In this document: in pieces, positions 8,182 through 16,991 of the stretch
Numbering within the stretch: position 1 is the first letter of the stretch
Layout: the number at the start of each line of letters is the position of its first letter
NCBI RefSeq assembly: GCF_000239795.1
Contig: NZ_CAFJ01000088.1
Coordinates: 1-34,304 of the forward strand
From: Bradyrhizobium sp. STM 3809
GTDB taxonomy: Bacteria; Pseudomonadota; Alphaproteobacteria; Rhizobiales; Xanthobacteraceae
Direction: 5' to 3'
DNA: 34,304 nucleotides
The notes under the pieces: generated by a model
Told to the model about the DNA's origin: nothing
The model's database searches: none
Seen by the model: the letters and a program-made list of their open reading frames with translations, nothing else
Translations under genes and position numbers: made by a program

Positions 8182-9545
8182 GCGGCGCGCTCCTCATGCG
8201 AGAGCTCGCGCATGTCGAACATCGAAACACTCGGCACGACACGGACGAACAGCAGGAAGAGAAAGGCGAAGAAGCCGAGCGGCGCGATCAGGAACGTCCA
8301 GTCCCAGAAGGTGAAGTGGAACGTCCGCCACAGTGACGGCATGTAGCCGTGCGACAGCGTATTCCACACGATCAGAATACGCTCCAGCCACATCCCGACA
8401 TTGATCGCGACCGCAATGGCAATCAGGATCGGCAGCGAGCGCCGCGCCGTCGGCCACCACAGCAGCTGGGGGATCGCACAGTTGCAGGCCAGCAGCGCCC
8501 AGAACAGCGGCGCATAGGTGCCGGTGAATTCGAAGCGCACGAGTTCGCGGTCGCTGTGCTCGCCGCCATACCAGCCCATGAACCATTCGGTCGCATAGGA
8601 ATAGAACATGACGATCGAGGCCATCAGCAGCACGCGGCCCATCACGTCGAAATGGCGGCGCGTGATGATCGCCTGAAGCCCGAAGCCCCACCGGATCGCG
8701 GCGGCCAGCAGCACCACCATGGCAAAGCCGGAATACATCGCCCCCACCACGAAGTAGGGCGGGAAGATGCTCTCCTGCCAGCCGGGCATGAGGCTGGCGG
8801 CAAAGTCGAGGCCGACAATGGAATGAACCGAGCAGACCAGCGGCACGCCGAGCGCAGCCATGGTGGTGTGCAACGTCTGCAGCCGGGACCACTCGCGCGC
8901 CGAGCCGCGCCATCCAAGCGCGAAGGCGCCGTAGATCAACTGTCCCGCACGATACGGCGTGCGGTCGCGCATCGTCGCGAGGTCTGGAATGAGGCTGACA
9001 TACCAGAACAGGATCGAGAACAGCAGGTAGCTGACGATGGCCCAGAAGTCCCAGACCAGCGCGCTGCGCCACTGCGGCCACAACGCCATCGTGTTCGGAT
9101 AGGGCGCGAGCCAATAGGCATAGATCGGGCGGCCGAGATGGATGATCGGCATCAGCCCGGCGATGGCGACCGCGAACAGCGTCATGGCTTCTGCGAAGCG
9201 ATTGATGGACGCGCGCCATTTCTGGCGGGTCAGCAGCAGCATCGCCGAGATCAGCGTTCCCGCATTGCCGATGCCGATCCACCAGACGTAGTTGGCGATG
9301 GCTACTCCCCAGACGATCGTCGAGTTGATGCCCCAGATGCCGATGCCCTGGTAGAAGAGCCAGCCGATCGCGCAGAACAGCCAGATCGCGAACGGCAGGC
9401 TGGCGAGGAGCGCCAGCCACCATGTCCTGCCGAAGCTCGTGAACACGGGATCGGCGACGGCCTGCGTCACCCCGACGTCACGAGCCAGCGACGACGCGAT
9501 CCAGCGATGTGTCGGCGGATCAGAGGGAATGAGCACCTGGCTCAT
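8178..9545 (-). CDS. actC: alternative complex III membrane subunit ActC (NrfD/PsrC-like)
   Basis: A 455-residue polytopic protein of about ten helices. It is the NrfD-family membrane subunit that, with the ActB iron-sulfur domain, forms the quinol-oxidising site of ACIII. Recognisable parts are the N-terminal NYVWWIGIGNAGTLISA segment, the MPIIHLGRPIYAYWLAPYPN loop, HSIVGLDFAASLMPGW, and YSYATEWFMGWYGG near the C-terminus. All are hallmark regions of ActC. It overlaps actB and actD by ATGA. Confidence 0.93.
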   Translation of the reverse strand: MSQVLIPSDPPTHRWIASSLARDVGVTQAVADPVFTSFGRTWWLALLASLPFAIWLFCAIGWLFYQGIGIWGINSTIVWGVAIANYVWWIGIGNAGTLISAMLLLTRQKWRASINRFAEAMTLFAVAIAGLMPIIHLGRPIYAYWLAPYPNTMALWPQWRSALVWDFWAIVSYLLFSILFWYVSLIPDLATMRDRTPYRAGQLIYGAFALGWRGSAREWSRLQTLHTTMAALGVPLVCSVHSIVGLDFAASLMPGWQESIFPPYFVVGAMYSGFAMVVLLAAAIRWGFGLQAIITRRHFDVMGRVLLMASIVMFYSYATEWFMGWYGGEHSDRELVRFEFTGTYAPLFWALLACNCAIPQLLWWPTARRSLPILIAIAVAINVGMWLERILIVWNTLSHGYMPSLWRTFHFTFWDWTFLIAPLGFFAFLFLLFVRVVPSVSMFDMRELSHEERAA

Positions 9546-12376
9546 GTCCGTCCCTCCGGGCGCGCCGCGGGGTTGCGGATGTCGGCCAGATAGGTCGTGC
9601 GCGGACGCGTGCCGAGATGTCCCAGCAGAGCGTAATGGCGCGGATCGGCCTTGCTGCGATTGATACCCGCGTCGGCCTGGTTCATGTCGCCGAAGCTGAT
9701 CGCGCGCGTCGGGCAGGCGCTCTGACAGGCGGTGTGCACCTCGTCAGGGCCGAGCGGCCGGTCGTCGCGTTCGGCGGCGCGGCGGGCAGCGCTGATGCGC
9801 TGGACGCAATAGGTGCATTTTTCCATCACGCCGCGGGCGCGGACCGTGACCTCCGGATTCTTCTGTCCGCGATAGGATTCCGCGCCGAGATTGCCGTATT
9901 CCTCGCCATCCGCATAGCCGAAGAAGTTGAACCGCCGCACCTTGTAGGGACAGTTCGCCTCGCAGAATCGCGTGCCGATACAGCGGTTGTAGACCTGCCC
10001 ATTCAGCCCTTCGCTGTCATGCACGGAGGCCGCGACCGGACAGACCGGCTCGCAGGGCGCATGCTCGCAATGCATGCATGGCACCGGCTGGAAGCCTATT
10101 TGCGGCGCGTCACCAGCACCATGGTCATAGGCATCGATACGCAGCCAGTGCATGTCGCGCCCCATCGCGACCTGCTCGGGACCGACCACCGGAACGTTGT
10201 TCTCGGCCTGACAAGCGACCACGCAGGCGTTGCAGCCGATGCAGACGGAGGTGTCGATCACCATGGCCCAGGCGTGGCCGTCGTCAGGGCGGACGGTTTG
10301 CGGCATCAGGCTTGGCGGATTTGCGCTCGCAGCAGGCGGCAGCGTGTCCGTCAGATGATGCAGAGGATAGAGCTCGCGGACATCCTCGGGCGTGCGGACG
10401 ACGTTCTGGGTCGTGAGGATCGGCTCGCGGCGTCCGGTGCGTCGGATCGACACCTGGGAGATCCGCCAGGGGCTGTCGGAGATTCGCAGCTCATAGGCAT
10501 TGGCGCCGACATGATTGCCGATCGCGCCGGCTCTCTTGCGGCCGCCGCCAAGCGAGAGCGCGACTACGCCGACGGGCATGCCGGGTTCGACCAGCGCCGC
10601 GGCCTCGATCGAGCGCCCATTTGACTGGACGGAAACGACATCGCCGGAGCCGAGCCCCAGCCGGGCCGCATCACCCGGACCGAGCGCAAGCGCATTGCCC
10701 CAGACCTGCTTGGTGAGAGGTTTTGGACATTCCTGCAGCCAGGCATTGTTGGCGAGTGAGCCGTCCCACAGGCACGGGTCCGGACGCAGCACCAGATCGA
10801 ACTCGCTGGCGCGAGCCTCGGCCGGAGCCAGCGTCGGCAACGTCGGCGCCGCAGTGGCCACGGGCGGCGCGGCGCTGCCTGCGATCACTCCCTCGTGCAG
10901 CGCGCGCTGCCACCATGTCTCGAAGTCTTCGGAAGCGGTCCCCTTCCAGGTTTGCCGCACCAGATCGTAGGCCTTTGCGTCGGCGTCGCCGGCGAGCCAG
11001 GCGAGCAGCTCATGATCGGAAAACGTCTGGTACAGCGGCCTGATCAGCGGCTGGACGATGCTCGCCGTGCCGTCGCAGGCACGCAGGTCGGACCATGTCT
11101 CCAACGGGTGATTCTGCGGCACGTGCCAGTTGGCAATCGCCGCGGTCTCGTCGGCGTAGACGCCCATATGAAGTCGGAACGCGGCCTTCTCGGCCTGTTC
11201 AGCAAATTGCAGGTCGGCCGGTGCGTCATAAACCGGGTTGACGCCGATCATCACCAATTGCCGCACGCGCCCGGCGCGGAGATCGTCCACCAGCTGTTTC
11301 AGCGTGCCGGCCTGCTTGCCCGCGGGCGTCCGGTCGATGGGCGCAATCAGCCGAACGGGCGCATTCAGCTGGGCGTTGATCCAATGTACGAGCGCGTGCA
11401 TCTCCCTGGACATCGCCGGCCCGGCCAGGACGAGCGCTTCGCCCGGATGAGCTTTCAGATCGGCAGTCACGTGCTGCAGCAACGCGTGCTGGCTTTCCGG
11501 CAGATCGGAAACCTCGACCTTTGCGCCGAGCGCCGCCGCCAGCGCGACTGCGAAATGCGCGATCGCTTCGGGATGAAGTGCAAGACGTTCGTCGGCCTTG
11601 GCACCGGTGAGCGTGAGCGCGCTCTCGATGCAATACAGCCGGGAAAACGCCCCGGCACCACCGCTGCGACGCGCGGCAAAGCCGCGCCCGATGCGGATCT
11701 GGTCGGCGCCATGCCCGAGCGGGTCGGCATCGAGCGTGACGATGACGCGAGCCTTGTCGAATTCCAGCAGGCTGCGCAGCGGCTGACCGAAGGCGAGTTG
11801 CGCACCCTCGCGCGCGTTGTCGTCATCGGTGGGATCGTAGGCATGCCAGGCTGCGGCGGGAAACGCTTGCAGCAGACCATCGATCTGCCGCAACAGCGTC
11901 GGAGACGTGGTTCGGCCGGTCAGCAGACGCAGGCCGTCGCCGTCCTGCGAGCGTCCATTGGAGAGCGCGGCGGCCAGCGCCGCCCGCGTTGCGATCCCGC
12001 CATCCCGCAGGATGGTGCGCGAGCGATCCGGATCATACAGCGACAGCACCGCAGCCTCGGCGAAGACATCGGTCGCGCCGAGGCTGCCCGGATGGCGGGG
12101 ATTGCCCTCGACCTTGATCGGCCGGCCGTCGATCGACGTCACGATCGCGCCACGCCCCACGCCGGCGAGCGCCAGCGTCGTCGCGAACTTGAGCGGCTCG
12201 CCGGGAACGATCCGCTCGGGCATCCTGACATAGGGAATGATCTGCTCGTTCGGCTTGCTGCACGCGGCAAGCCCGCTGGCGAGGCTCGTGGCCAGCAGGC
12301 TGAGCGCCTGTCGCCGGTTGAGCCGGCTCAATCCGGCTGCGGCGGGTCGGGTCGGCAACTCCTTCAGCGATGACAT
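9542..12376 (-). CDS. actB: alternative complex III iron-sulfur subunit ActB
   Basis: A 944-residue fusion. The N-terminal two-thirds is a molybdopterin-oxidoreductase-like domain without a functional cofactor in known ACIII. The C-terminal third is a ferredoxin-type domain with four Cys clusters: CIGCNACVVAC, CMHCEHAPCEPVCP, CIGTRFCEANCP and CTYC...CQSACP. Known ActB binds three [4Fe-4S] and one [3Fe-4S] centre. A twin-arginine signal (LNRRQALSLL, followed by a Cys at the end of the hydrophobic stretch) directs export. I chose the ATG at 12376 (SSLKELP...). Extending to the upstream ATG would prepend 53 residues read from the actA shadow. It overlaps actA by 13 nt. Confidence 0.93.
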   Translation of the reverse strand: MSSLKELPTRPAAAGLSRLNRRQALSLLATSLASGLAACSKPNEQIIPYVRMPERIVPGEPLKFATTLALAGVGRGAIVTSIDGRPIKVEGNPRHPGSLGATDVFAEAAVLSLYDPDRSRTILRDGGIATRAALAAALSNGRSQDGDGLRLLTGRTTSPTLLRQIDGLLQAFPAAAWHAYDPTDDDNAREGAQLAFGQPLRSLLEFDKARVIVTLDADPLGHGADQIRIGRGFAARRSGGAGAFSRLYCIESALTLTGAKADERLALHPEAIAHFAVALAAALGAKVEVSDLPESQHALLQHVTADLKAHPGEALVLAGPAMSREMHALVHWINAQLNAPVRLIAPIDRTPAGKQAGTLKQLVDDLRAGRVRQLVMIGVNPVYDAPADLQFAEQAEKAAFRLHMGVYADETAAIANWHVPQNHPLETWSDLRACDGTASIVQPLIRPLYQTFSDHELLAWLAGDADAKAYDLVRQTWKGTASEDFETWWQRALHEGVIAGSAAPPVATAAPTLPTLAPAEARASEFDLVLRPDPCLWDGSLANNAWLQECPKPLTKQVWGNALALGPGDAARLGLGSGDVVSVQSNGRSIEAAALVEPGMPVGVVALSLGGGRKRAGAIGNHVGANAYELRISDSPWRISQVSIRRTGRREPILTTQNVVRTPEDVRELYPLHHLTDTLPPAASANPPSLMPQTVRPDDGHAWAMVIDTSVCIGCNACVVACQAENNVPVVGPEQVAMGRDMHWLRIDAYDHGAGDAPQIGFQPVPCMHCEHAPCEPVCPVAASVHDSEGLNGQVYNRCIGTRFCEANCPYKVRRFNFFGYADGEEYGNLGAESYRGQKNPEVTVRARGVMEKCTYCVQRISAARRAAERDDRPLGPDEVHTACQSACPTRAISFGDMNQADAGINRSKADPRHYALLGHLGTRPRTTYLADIRNPAARPEGRT

Positions 12377-13017
12377 ACGGTGCAATCCGTCAAGTGACCG
12401 GTGTTGATGTGGTAGCTCGCGGCGAGCTTGGGCCCGATCTCGGCCTGGTTCGGCGGCGGCTGCCATTTGGGATCGAACACCGCTTCGTGCGGCCGCAGGT
12501 AGGGTTCGGGCGCGCGATGGCAGTCGAGACACCATTGCATCGTCAGCGGCGCCGCCTGGCGCATCAGCCGCATCTGCCCGACATCGCCGTGACAGGTGGT
12601 GCAGCCGACGCCCTTCGCGACGTGCACGGAGTGATCGAAATAGACGTAGGCCGGTAGCCGGTGCACGCGCTGCCAGGAGATGGGCTTGTCGTTGGCGAGA
12701 CTCTCACGCACGGGCGCCAGCATTTCCGCATTGGTCCAGATCTGCGAGTGACAGGTCATGCAGGTCTCGGTCGGCGGAATGCCGGCGAAGCGCGCCTTCT
12801 CGACCGAGGTGTGGCAATAGCGGCAATCGAGCCCGAGCCCGGAGACGTGATGCTCGTGGCTGAACGGCACCGGCTGGTTACGGGTGATGTTCTGGTCGGT
12901 GATGTAAGGCGAGCGCATCACTCCGTAGGAGACGCCGACGGCGAGGACCGGAGCGGCGCCGATCGCGGCCATGATCAGCAGCGCAATCGTATTCGCGCCC
13001 GGGCGGAACAGCTGCAT
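12364..13017 (-). CDS. actA: alternative complex III pentaheme cytochrome c ActA
   Basis: A 217-residue multiheme cytochrome, first gene of the ACIII set. One N-terminal helix (about 10-32) anchors it. Five CxxCH motifs are present with His at 69, 90, 143, 167 and 216, plus several isolated His residues (HEHH at 54-57, DHSVH at 129-132) that can serve as distal ligands. This count matches the pentaheme ActA of Rhodothermus. It conveys electrons from ActB toward ActE. The AAGGGGGG tract just upstream of the ATG is a strong ribosome binding site. It lies 34 nt downstream of the molybdopterin oxidoreductase gene. Confidence 0.94.
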   Translation of the reverse strand: MQLFRPGANTIALLIMAAIGAAPVLAVGVSYGVMRSPYITDQNITRNQPVPFSHEHHVSGLGLDCRYCHTSVEKARFAGIPPTETCMTCHSQIWTNAEMLAPVRESLANDKPISWQRVHRLPAYVYFDHSVHVAKGVGCTTCHGDVGQMRLMRQAAPLTMQWCLDCHRAPEPYLRPHEAVFDPKWQPPPNQAEIGPKLAASYHINTGHLTDCTVCHR

Positions 13018-13051
13018 TCATGCCCCCCTTTGCAGCTCCGACCTTGTGAGA

Positions 13052-15349
13052 TCACGCGCGAATGCGGACGGGCACCGATTTGGCGGCCGGCGTCTTGGAA
13101 TGGATGTCGTGGTGTGACAGGGGAATGAGCGGATTCATTTCCGGGTAGTACGCGCCGACGCAGCCGTCCGGCAGCCTGAACGGCGTCACCTTCAGCGGTC
13201 CGACTTCCCGCTCGACACCGTCTTCGGCATCGCTGATCAGCGAGACCATCTGGCCTTCCGAAAGTCCGGCGCGCCGGATCTCATCCGGATTCATCAGCAG
13301 CACATCCCGCGTGCCCTCGATGCCGCGCAGCCGGTCGCTGTAGCCGTAGATCGTCGTGTTGAACTGATCGTTACTGCGCATGGTGAGGAGACGGTATCGA
13401 CCCGGCGCGTCGTCGAAGCCGGTCGAGCTCAGCGTCTGCGGCACGGTGAACTCGGCTTTTCCGCTCTTCGTCTTCCAGATCCGCTCGCGTGCCGAATTGC
13501 CAAGGTAGAATCCGCCGGGCGTGAACATGCGCGCGTTGAAGTCGTGGAGTTTGTCCGGATAGGTCTCTTCGATCTGGTCGCGGATCAGGCCGTAATCGCC
13601 GGCCCAGGCGTCCCATGTCAGCTTCGGGTTCGGCGGCAGGGTGGCCTTGGCGAGCCCGGCGACGATCGCGACCTCGGACTTCAGATGCTCGCTCGCTGGC
13701 TTGCGCAGGCCGATCGAGCCCTGGATGCAGCTGAACGTGTCTTCCATGGTGACCGCCTGCGGACCGCTCGCTTGAACGTCCTGTTCGGTCCGGCCAAGGC
13801 ACGGCAGGAGATAGGCGACCTTGCCGTGCACGAGGTGGCTGCGGTTGAGCTTGGTCGCGATCTGCACAGTGAGCTCGAGGTCTCGCCAGGCCGCTTCCAT
13901 CTTGCCCCGCTCCGGGATGGCGCGAACGAAATTACCCCCGAGTCCGAAGAACGCCTTGACCTTGCGCGACAGGACGCCTTCGCAGGTCTCGACGGTGTTC
14001 ATACCCTTGTCGCGCGGCGGCTCGAAGCCGAACTGCCTGGCATATTTGTCGAGCGGCACAAGCTCGGGCTTCTCCGAAATGCCGACCGTACGCTGACCCT
14101 GCACGTTGGAATGGCCGCGCACCGGCGAGATACCGGTGCCGTCGCGCCCGATATTGCCCTTGAGGAGGAGCATGTTGACGAGCATCGCGACGTTCTCGAA
14201 GCCGTGAACGTGCTGGGTCAGACCCATGCCGTAGATCCCGATGACGCGATCGGCCTCGACATAGACCTGCGCTGCTCCCTCGATGGCGGCGCGGCTCAGG
14301 CCGGAGGCGGCCTCGATGTCGTCCCAGGACGTGGCACGAACCTTTGCCTCGAAGGATTCGAAACCTTTGGTGTGCTGCTCGATGAAGGCGGTGTCGAGCA
14401 CCCTCTTCCCTTCGGCCTTGGCTTTGTCGTCCGCGGCGAACACATGCTTGCAGATGCCGAGAATGACCCCGATGTCGCCCCCGACCTTCACCTGGTGATA
14501 TTGGCTGCTGATCTGCGTCGCCTTCCCTGTCAGCATCTCAGCCGGATTCTGCGGATTGACGAAGACCTCCAGCCCCTTCTCGCGCACGGGATTGAAGGTG
14601 ATGATCTGCACGCCTCGCTTCGCCGCGTCCTGCAGCGGATGCAGAAAGCGCGGACTGTTCGATCCGGTGTTCTGTCCGAAGAAGAACATCGCGTCGCAAT
14701 TGCTGAGATCCTGGAAAACGACCGTTCCGACGCCGGCGCCGATCAGCTGCTTGAGCGCCACGGAGGTCGTCTCGTGGCACATGTTGGAACTGTCCGGCAG
14801 GTTGTTGTTGCCGTAGACGCGCGCGAACAATGCGTAGAGATAGGACGTTTCCAGGCTGGCCCGGCCGGAGGAGTAGAACACGACGGATTTTGGGTCGAGC
14901 GCCTTGAGCTGCGCGCCGATGGCCTGGAAGGCTTCGTCCCAGCCGCATGGCACGTACTGGTCGGATCCGCTGTCATACCGCAGGGGATGCGTCAGGCGTC
15001 CCTGCTGCTCGAGATCGTAATCGCTCCAGTCCAGCAATTCGGTGAGCGTGTGCTTGGCAAAGAATTCCGGCGTGCACCGCCGGGACGTCAGCTCCCAGAG
15101 CGTCGCCTTCGCGCCGTTCTCGCAGAACTCGAACGCATGATAATCGGCCGGCTTCGCCCATGAGCAGGACACGCACATGAAGCCCCGGGGCTTGTTCTGC
15201 CGCCGCAGCGTGTTCAAGACGCCCGGTGACGTCCACTCCTTACCGAAGATTCGCGCGATGCCTTCGAGGGAGCCCCAGCCTCCGGACGGGCCATCATATT
15301 CGACGGTGTCGTCAGCATCGACGTCGGATGTCCTGCTTGCCTGAACCAT
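13052..15349 (-). CDS. FdhF/YdeP-family molybdopterin oxidoreductase (formate-dehydrogenase-like alpha subunit)
   Basis: A 765-residue molybdenum bis-MGD enzyme. N-terminal cysteines Cys59, Cys62 (MCVSC) and Cys76 (FEFCENGAK) fit the reduced iron-sulfur motif of the YdeP branch. Other matches are the SSGRASLETSYLY and SSNMCHETTSVALKQ segments and GISPVRGHSNVQGQRTVGI. The C-terminal dinucleotide-binding domain contains MRSNDQFNTTIYGYSDR. No twin-arginine signal is visible, so it is probably cytoplasmic. YdeP in Escherichia coli is linked to acid resistance, and true substrates of the family are poorly defined. It lies only 34 nt upstream of actA on the same strand, so it may be co-transcribed. 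No beta/gamma subunit or FdhD accompanies it here. Confidence 0.9.
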   Translation of the reverse strand: MVQASRTSDVDADDTVEYDGPSGGWGSLEGIARIFGKEWTSPGVLNTLRRQNKPRGFMCVSCSWAKPADYHAFEFCENGAKATLWELTSRRCTPEFFAKHTLTELLDWSDYDLEQQGRLTHPLRYDSGSDQYVPCGWDEAFQAIGAQLKALDPKSVVFYSSGRASLETSYLYALFARVYGNNNLPDSSNMCHETTSVALKQLIGAGVGTVVFQDLSNCDAMFFFGQNTGSNSPRFLHPLQDAAKRGVQIITFNPVREKGLEVFVNPQNPAEMLTGKATQISSQYHQVKVGGDIGVILGICKHVFAADDKAKAEGKRVLDTAFIEQHTKGFESFEAKVRATSWDDIEAASGLSRAAIEGAAQVYVEADRVIGIYGMGLTQHVHGFENVAMLVNMLLLKGNIGRDGTGISPVRGHSNVQGQRTVGISEKPELVPLDKYARQFGFEPPRDKGMNTVETCEGVLSRKVKAFFGLGGNFVRAIPERGKMEAAWRDLELTVQIATKLNRSHLVHGKVAYLLPCLGRTEQDVQASGPQAVTMEDTFSCIQGSIGLRKPASEHLKSEVAIVAGLAKATLPPNPKLTWDAWAGDYGLIRDQIEETYPDKLHDFNARMFTPGGFYLGNSARERIWKTKSGKAEFTVPQTLSSTGFDDAPGRYRLLTMRSNDQFNTTIYGYSDRLRGIEGTRDVLLMNPDEIRRAGLSEGQMVSLISDAEDGVEREVGPLKVTPFRLPDGCVGAYYPEMNPLIPLSHHDIHSKTPAAKSVPVRIRA

Positions 15350-15743
15350 CTCATGCCACTTTCAAACGCTGTCAGCCCACCGCTCCTGCAACGCCAGTTC
15401 ATCGCACGATGTTCCAGTGTTCGTTCCGACGTCCGCCTTGCCAACCGATCTCGAAAACACCACGTCCGGCAAGGGGATGGCTCTGCTGCGCGAGCGCTGG
15501 CGCGGACGACGAAAAGAAACTCCGCACGCTAGCGCACCAACAATCCGCCGGCTGTGCCGCGCCTTGTTGCGCTCCCATCGCTCCGGAGGCAGGCGGCCGA
15601 GCGGCGCGCTGGAGAAAGCCGTGGTGCCGGCCCACGCTGAGTGGCTTGGAACGAGATCGGCGTGTCGACGTTCTGCTTGTGTGCGGCGGGCCGCACCCAG
15701 GGTGCAGCCGCCATGTCCGCAGCGGGTCGCAAGGCGGAGTTTG
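15350..15743. promoter_or_regulatory. divergent promoter region between molybdoenzyme/ACIII and Crp-type regulator
   Basis: A 394-nt stretch between the divergent starts at 15349 (minus) and 15744 (plus). It must hold the promoter for the molybdoenzyme and possibly for the whole ACIII-oxidase operon. I looked for an FNR/FixK-like TTGAT-N4-ATCAA palindrome and did not find a convincing one. Open frames cross the region on both strands, but their composition is Arg/Ser-rich and resembles non-coding high-GC DNA. Confidence 0.45.
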
Positions 15744-16589
15744 ATGGTCGGCCGCGTCGCCGCCAGAATCAGCTATGTGACAAAGATGGACCGGCTCGTT
15801 AGCGACCAGGCTGCAAGCGCACGGCACAATCGAATTCTGGCCATCCTGCCCGACGACGAACTGAAACGCGTGCTTGCAAGAGCTGAGCGCGTCCACCTCC
15901 GGCCACGACAGATACTCCATCATTGGCGGTGTTCGATGGAGCACGTCTACTTTCCGACCGACGGGCTCGTCTCAGTCGCCGCGAAGGTGGATCACAACCG
16001 TTTTCTCGATGCATGGCTGGTCGGACGAGAGGGTGTCGTTGGCGCCATCCTCATGCTGTCGGGTCACGACCATATGCCAGCCCACCGGCGCATTGTTCAC
16101 GTCGGCGGCAATGCGATCCGGATCCCGACGCACGATTTCCTGCAGCTGGCGGAGGCGCTGCCGGCGTTCCGCCACGCACTTCTCAAATATCTCGCGGTCG
16201 TCATGGTCCAGACGTCGCAGGCCGGCGTCTGCAATGCGGTCCATCCTCTCAAGCAGAGGCTCGCCCGCTGGCTGCTCGTCGCTTGCGAGGTGCTCGACGA
16301 CGATCACGTTCCGCTCACGCATCAGGTCCTGAGCAATCTGTTGGGCGTGAGACGAGCAAGCGTCACCGAATGCGTCAGCGTTCTGGAGCAGAATGGACTG
16401 ATCAGGAACGAACGGGCCCACATCATCGTCGCGGATCCCGCAGAGCTTCGGAAAGCCGCCTGTGCCTGCTTCGGGCTGATCGAGCGCGAATATGCGCGGC
16501 AACTCACCAGCCGGTGCGATGCGCCGACCCACGCGCCGGCAGGCCAGCCAGGCGGAGGCGCGGAACCATCCCGCCTTCCGCGACATTGA
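15744..16589 (+). CDS. Crp/Fnr-family transcriptional regulator
   Basis: A 281-residue regulator. Residues about 30-160 form a cyclic-nucleotide-binding-like beta barrel (MEHVYFPTDGLVSV, then LVGREGVVGA), followed by a long dimerisation helix. A winged helix-turn-helix lies at about 190-222 (LTHQVLSNLLGVRRASVTECVSVLEQNGLI). No N-terminal cysteine cluster is present, so it is not an oxygen-sensing FNR. The barrel also lacks a clear cAMP phosphate cassette, so the ligand is unknown. I chose the ATG at 15744 for its AAGGCGGAG site; an ATG at 15786 without a visible site is the alternative. Divergent orientation next to the molybdoenzyme and ACIII operon suggests it may control them. Confidence 0.85.
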   Translation: MVGRVAARISYVTKMDRLVSDQAASARHNRILAILPDDELKRVLARAERVHLRPRQILHHWRCSMEHVYFPTDGLVSVAAKVDHNRFLDAWLVGREGVVGAILMLSGHDHMPAHRRIVHVGGNAIRIPTHDFLQLAEALPAFRHALLKYLAVVMVQTSQAGVCNAVHPLKQRLARWLLVACEVLDDDHVPLTHQVLSNLLGVRRASVTECVSVLEQNGLIRNERAHIIVADPAELRKAACACFGLIEREYARQLTSRCDAPTHAPAGQPGGGAEPSRLPRH

Positions 16590-16635
16590 TGCTCGGCGTT
16601 CGAGCCAGGCGCAGACGGCAACCCGAGAGACAATC

Positions 16636-16884
16636 ATGAGCGAAGATCCCGCGCTCCCGCCATTCATCTATGAGGGGCTCTATCCTGCCAGGTACAAGAC
16701 ATCCGCCATCGCTTCGTTCGCCGACGTGGTCAGGCAAGCCGCGAATCAGGTGCGCCACGCCGTGAACGCAGGACAGAAGCCGGGCATGCCGCTCAGCGTC
16801 TTGCGCAACGTCGTTCGCGACGCCCCGCTTTCGTCGCTGCTGATCGCGTTTCTGCTGGGTCTGAGGAGTGCAAGGCGAAGGTGA
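16636..16884 (+). CDS. small hypothetical protein
   Basis: An 82-residue protein beginning at the ATG at 16636. It starts acidic (SEDPALPPFIYEGLYPARY) and has an amphipathic middle helix (SFADVVRQAANQVRHAVNAG). It ends with a short hydrophobic helix (SSLLIAFLLGLRSARRR), a layout reminiscent of DUF883/ElaB-type membrane-tail proteins. I do not recognise the family. It begins 46 nt after the Crp-type regulator and may be co-transcribed with it. Confidence 0.6.
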   Translation: MSEDPALPPFIYEGLYPARYKTSAIASFADVVRQAANQVRHAVNAGQKPGMPLSVLRNVVRDAPLSSLLIAFLLGLRSARRR

Positions 16885-16906
16885 GTGCCGCGCCTGCCGC
16901 CCTTGC

Positions 16907-16946
16907 GAGGTTCAACCGCTTGCTGCGCTCTGAAAGCGGCGACCTC
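16907..16946. terminator. bipartite stem-loop between convergent genes
   Basis: GAGGT at 16907-16911 pairs with ACCTC at 16942-16946, and CCGCTT at 16916-16921 pairs with AAGCGG at 16934-16939. This gives a stacked hairpin with a 12-nt loop and small internal loops. It lies between the ends of the small hypothetical gene (16884) and kup (16992). A bidirectional terminator is plausible, although there is no T-tract. Confidence 0.4.
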
Positions 16947-16991
16947 TGATCGTCGGCGCTTTGCTCGTCAGCAGATCGGAACCGACGCCAC

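Noticed and set aside
10895..12373. Long plus-strand open frame opposite actB
   Set aside because: Composition is Arg/Gln/Gly-rich without motifs, while the minus strand encodes ActB with intact iron-sulfur clusters.
13544..15163. Long plus-strand open frame opposite the molybdoenzyme gene
   Set aside because: It is antisense to a fully recognisable YdeP-type protein and its translation has no fold-like pattern. Long antisense frames are expected at this GC content.
15350..15743. FNR/FixK box in the divergent promoter region
   Set aside because: No TTGAT-N4-ATCAA or TTGCGC-N6-GCGCAA palindrome of adequate quality was found by eye.
15417..15743. N-terminal extension of the Crp-type regulator to an upstream ATG
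   Set aside because: The frame is open, but the extra residues are Arg/Ser-rich with no fold; the ATG at 15744 has a ribosome binding site.
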